Shown piece by piece: positions 62,873 through 64,000 of a stretch of 64,000 bases of DNA; the stretch's first letter is position 1, and each line of letters starts with the position of its first letter. Where the stretch lies: assembly GCF_013618625.1 (NCBI RefSeq), contig NZ_JABRWO010000001.1, positions 620,001 through 684,000 of the forward strand, given 5' to 3'. This DNA is from Bremerella alba. Lineage in GTDB: Bacteria; Planctomycetota; Planctomycetia; Pirellulales; Pirellulaceae. A program made the translations under genes and the position numbers. The notes beneath the pieces were generated by a model, which saw only the letters and a program-made list of their open reading frames with translations, did no database searches and was not told the origin of the DNA.

Positions 62873-63664
62873 CTATTCGCCACCCAAAAGTTTGCGAACT
62901 GCTGCTTGCACGTCGTCCTGCCGCATTAGGCTCTCGCCAACCAGAACGGCATCGACATCGTTCTCTTGCAGTAAACGAAGATCATCGTGCGAGAAAATGC
63001 CACTTTCTCCGACAAGCACACACTCGTTGGGGATTTGTCGACCCAGGCGAATTGTATGATTCAGATCGACGTCAAAGGTCCGCAGATCGCGATTATTGAT
63101 CCCAATCAACTTGGCACCAATCTCTAGCACACGCGATACATTCGACTCGTCGTAAAGCTCGACCAACGGCGTCATGCCCAGTTCGCAAATCTGATCGTGC
63201 AACGACTTGAGTGCATCGTCGTTCAAACATTCAGCGATCAACAGCACCGCATCGGCACCTGCCGCCCTGGCTTCCACGACCTGGTAAGAATCGAGCACGA
63301 AGTCTTTCCGCAAGACCGGTAAGCCGACTTCGCTACGAATGGCAATCAGGTAATCCAGATGCCCTTGAAAGAACGATTCGTCGGTCAAACAGCTAATGCA
63401 CGCAGCACCGGCAGCTTCGTAGTCCTTCGCGATTTGCACCGGATGAAAGTCAGGGCGAATCAATCCCTTGGAAGGACTTGCCTTCTTGACTTCGGCAATC
63501 AGCTTGACGGGACCTTCCGCCGAAAGAGCCCCCAGAAAGTCGCGAGGAGAGGGCGCGTCGGCCAGCCGGGCTTCGACTTCGGCGAGCGGGCGAACCGACT
63601 TCGCCGCGGCAATCTCTTCCCACTTTTTCGTGACGATCTTATCGAGGACAGTCGGCTCAGCCAT
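62873..63664 (-). CDS. trpC: Indole-3-glycerol-phosphate synthase
   Basis: 263 residues from MAEPTVLDKIVTKKWEEIAA, with a longer in-frame extension rejected. The barrel shows LIAEVKKASPSKGLIRPDFH (substrate loop lysine and the SPSKG motif), ISCLTDESFFQGHLDYL, LPVLRKDFVLDSYQV with the catalytic lysine, DAVLLIAECL, LIGINNRDLRTFDVDLNHT and LVGESGIFSHDD. It closes the indole ring from CdRP in tryptophan biosynthesis. Other trp genes are absent here; the next gene upstream on the same strand is purH, about 20 bp away, so they may be co-transcribed. Confidence 0.96.
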   Translation of the reverse strand: MAEPTVLDKIVTKKWEEIAAAKSVRPLAEVEARLADAPSPRDFLGALSAEGPVKLIAEVKKASPSKGLIRPDFHPVQIAKDYEAAGAACISCLTDESFFQGHLDYLIAIRSEVGLPVLRKDFVLDSYQVVEARAAGADAVLLIAECLNDDALKSLHDQICELGMTPLVELYDESNVSRVLEIGAKLIGINNRDLRTFDVDLNHTIRLGRQIPNECVLVGESGIFSHDDLRLLQENDVDAVLVGESLMRQDDVQAAVRKLLGGE

Positions 63665-63684
63665 GTTCTTCTTTTTGTGGCAGA

Positions 63685-64000
63685 TTAATGTCGGAAGTGA
63701 CGGACACCAGCAAAGATCATCGGCAGCTTGTGCTCGTTGCAAGCGTCGATCACTTCCTGATCACGCTTCGAGCCGCCTGGCTGAATGAATGCCTGGACGC
63801 CGGCTTTGGCGGCCTGGTGAATCGAATCAGGGAACGGGAAGAATGCGTCACTTGCCAGCACGCTGCCTGGTGCGCGGTCGCCGGCTTTCTCGATCGAGAT
63901 TTGGACCGAGTCGACCCGACTCATTTGCCCTGCTCCGGCGCCTACCAAGGCGCGATCCTTGCACAAGACGATCGCGTTCGATTTAACGAACCGGCAAATC
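63685..64000 (-). CDS. purH: Bifunctional AICAR transformylase/IMP cyclohydrolase, C-terminal part
   Basis: The 3' end of purH; the frame is open to the window edge and the 5' part is outside. The visible ~105 residues are the end of the AICAR transformylase domain: [70 protein letters not shown] and a final [11 protein letters not shown], which has Ala where Thr is more usual in this closing motif. It makes the last two steps of IMP synthesis in the cytosol. trpC follows on the same strand. Confidence 0.95.
   Translation of the reverse strand, partial: ICRFVKSNAIVLCKDRALVGAGAGQMSRVDSVQISIEKAGDRAPGSVLASDAFFPFPDSIHQAAKAGVQAFIQPGGSKRDQEVIDACNEHKLPMIFAGVRHFRH

Overview
This 64 kb window looks like chromosomal core of a planctomycete, most likely a Pirellulales member of the Blastopirellula/Bremerella type. 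The grounds are the gene content (secreted sulfatases, several PQQ-type beta-propeller proteins, a SUMF1-fold protein, HEAT-repeat proteins, cytochrome c/LRR and BRCT/MerR/TPR fusions, an H1-like lysine-rich protein), moderate-to-high GC, and many isolated genes separated by gaps that hold hairpins and dispersed repeats. The genus is an inference. I see no rRNA, tRNA, phage, insertion sequence or CRISPR array.

Layout. 1-7.2 kb: the end of a HEAT-repeat protein, a 19-cysteine copper-storage-like protein, an anchored DNase I-like hydrolase, small secreted or unknown proteins, and a TPR protein with a long DPFG-repeat tail. 7.3-13.3 kb: a large secreted Ig/PPC-like protein, a SUMF1-fold protein without cysteines, a sulfatase, and a small gene split by one stop codon. 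13.5-20.3 kb: a 58-cysteine secreted protein, a cupin, and two PQQ-propeller proteins in tandem. 20.6-24.1 kb: a degenerate receiver domain, csaA, the putrescine pair aguB-aguA, and bioD. 24.4-32.3 kb: a YfbK-like VWA lipoprotein, divergent efp/epmB, a TlpA-like lipoprotein and a third propeller protein. 32.3-37.4 kb: a DUF1570-like lipoprotein, an orphan iron-type binding lipoprotein, a DEAD-box helicase and the H1-like protein. 38-49 kb: a HEAT protein, an aromatic/aspartate aminotransferase, an inositol-phosphate synthase-like enzyme, a Na/Ca exchanger, an aldo/keto reductase, a cytochrome-LRR fusion, a BRCT-MerR-TPR protein and a second sulfatase coupled to corA. 50.4-58.4 kb: one tightly overlapping operon RDD - SpoIIM - membrane protein - DUF4129 - DUF4350 - MoxR - DUF58. 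58.4-64 kb (minus strand): a GT39-type glycosyltransferase, LptF/G permease, PAP2 phosphatase, HupE/UreJ, trpC and the 3' end of purH.

The most unusual signal is non-coding. Three full copies (about 153 bp each) and two remnants of a highly structured element lie only between genes. Each full copy is a large inverted repeat carrying smaller hairpins. Stems differ between copies by compensating changes, and in the copy at 13.3 kb the central 55 bp is inverted relative to its own arms. Other points of interest are the broken small gene at 12.9 kb, the SUMF1-fold protein without catalytic cysteines, the BRCT-MerR-TPR fusion, the cysteine-rich secreted protein and the MoxR/DUF58 operon.
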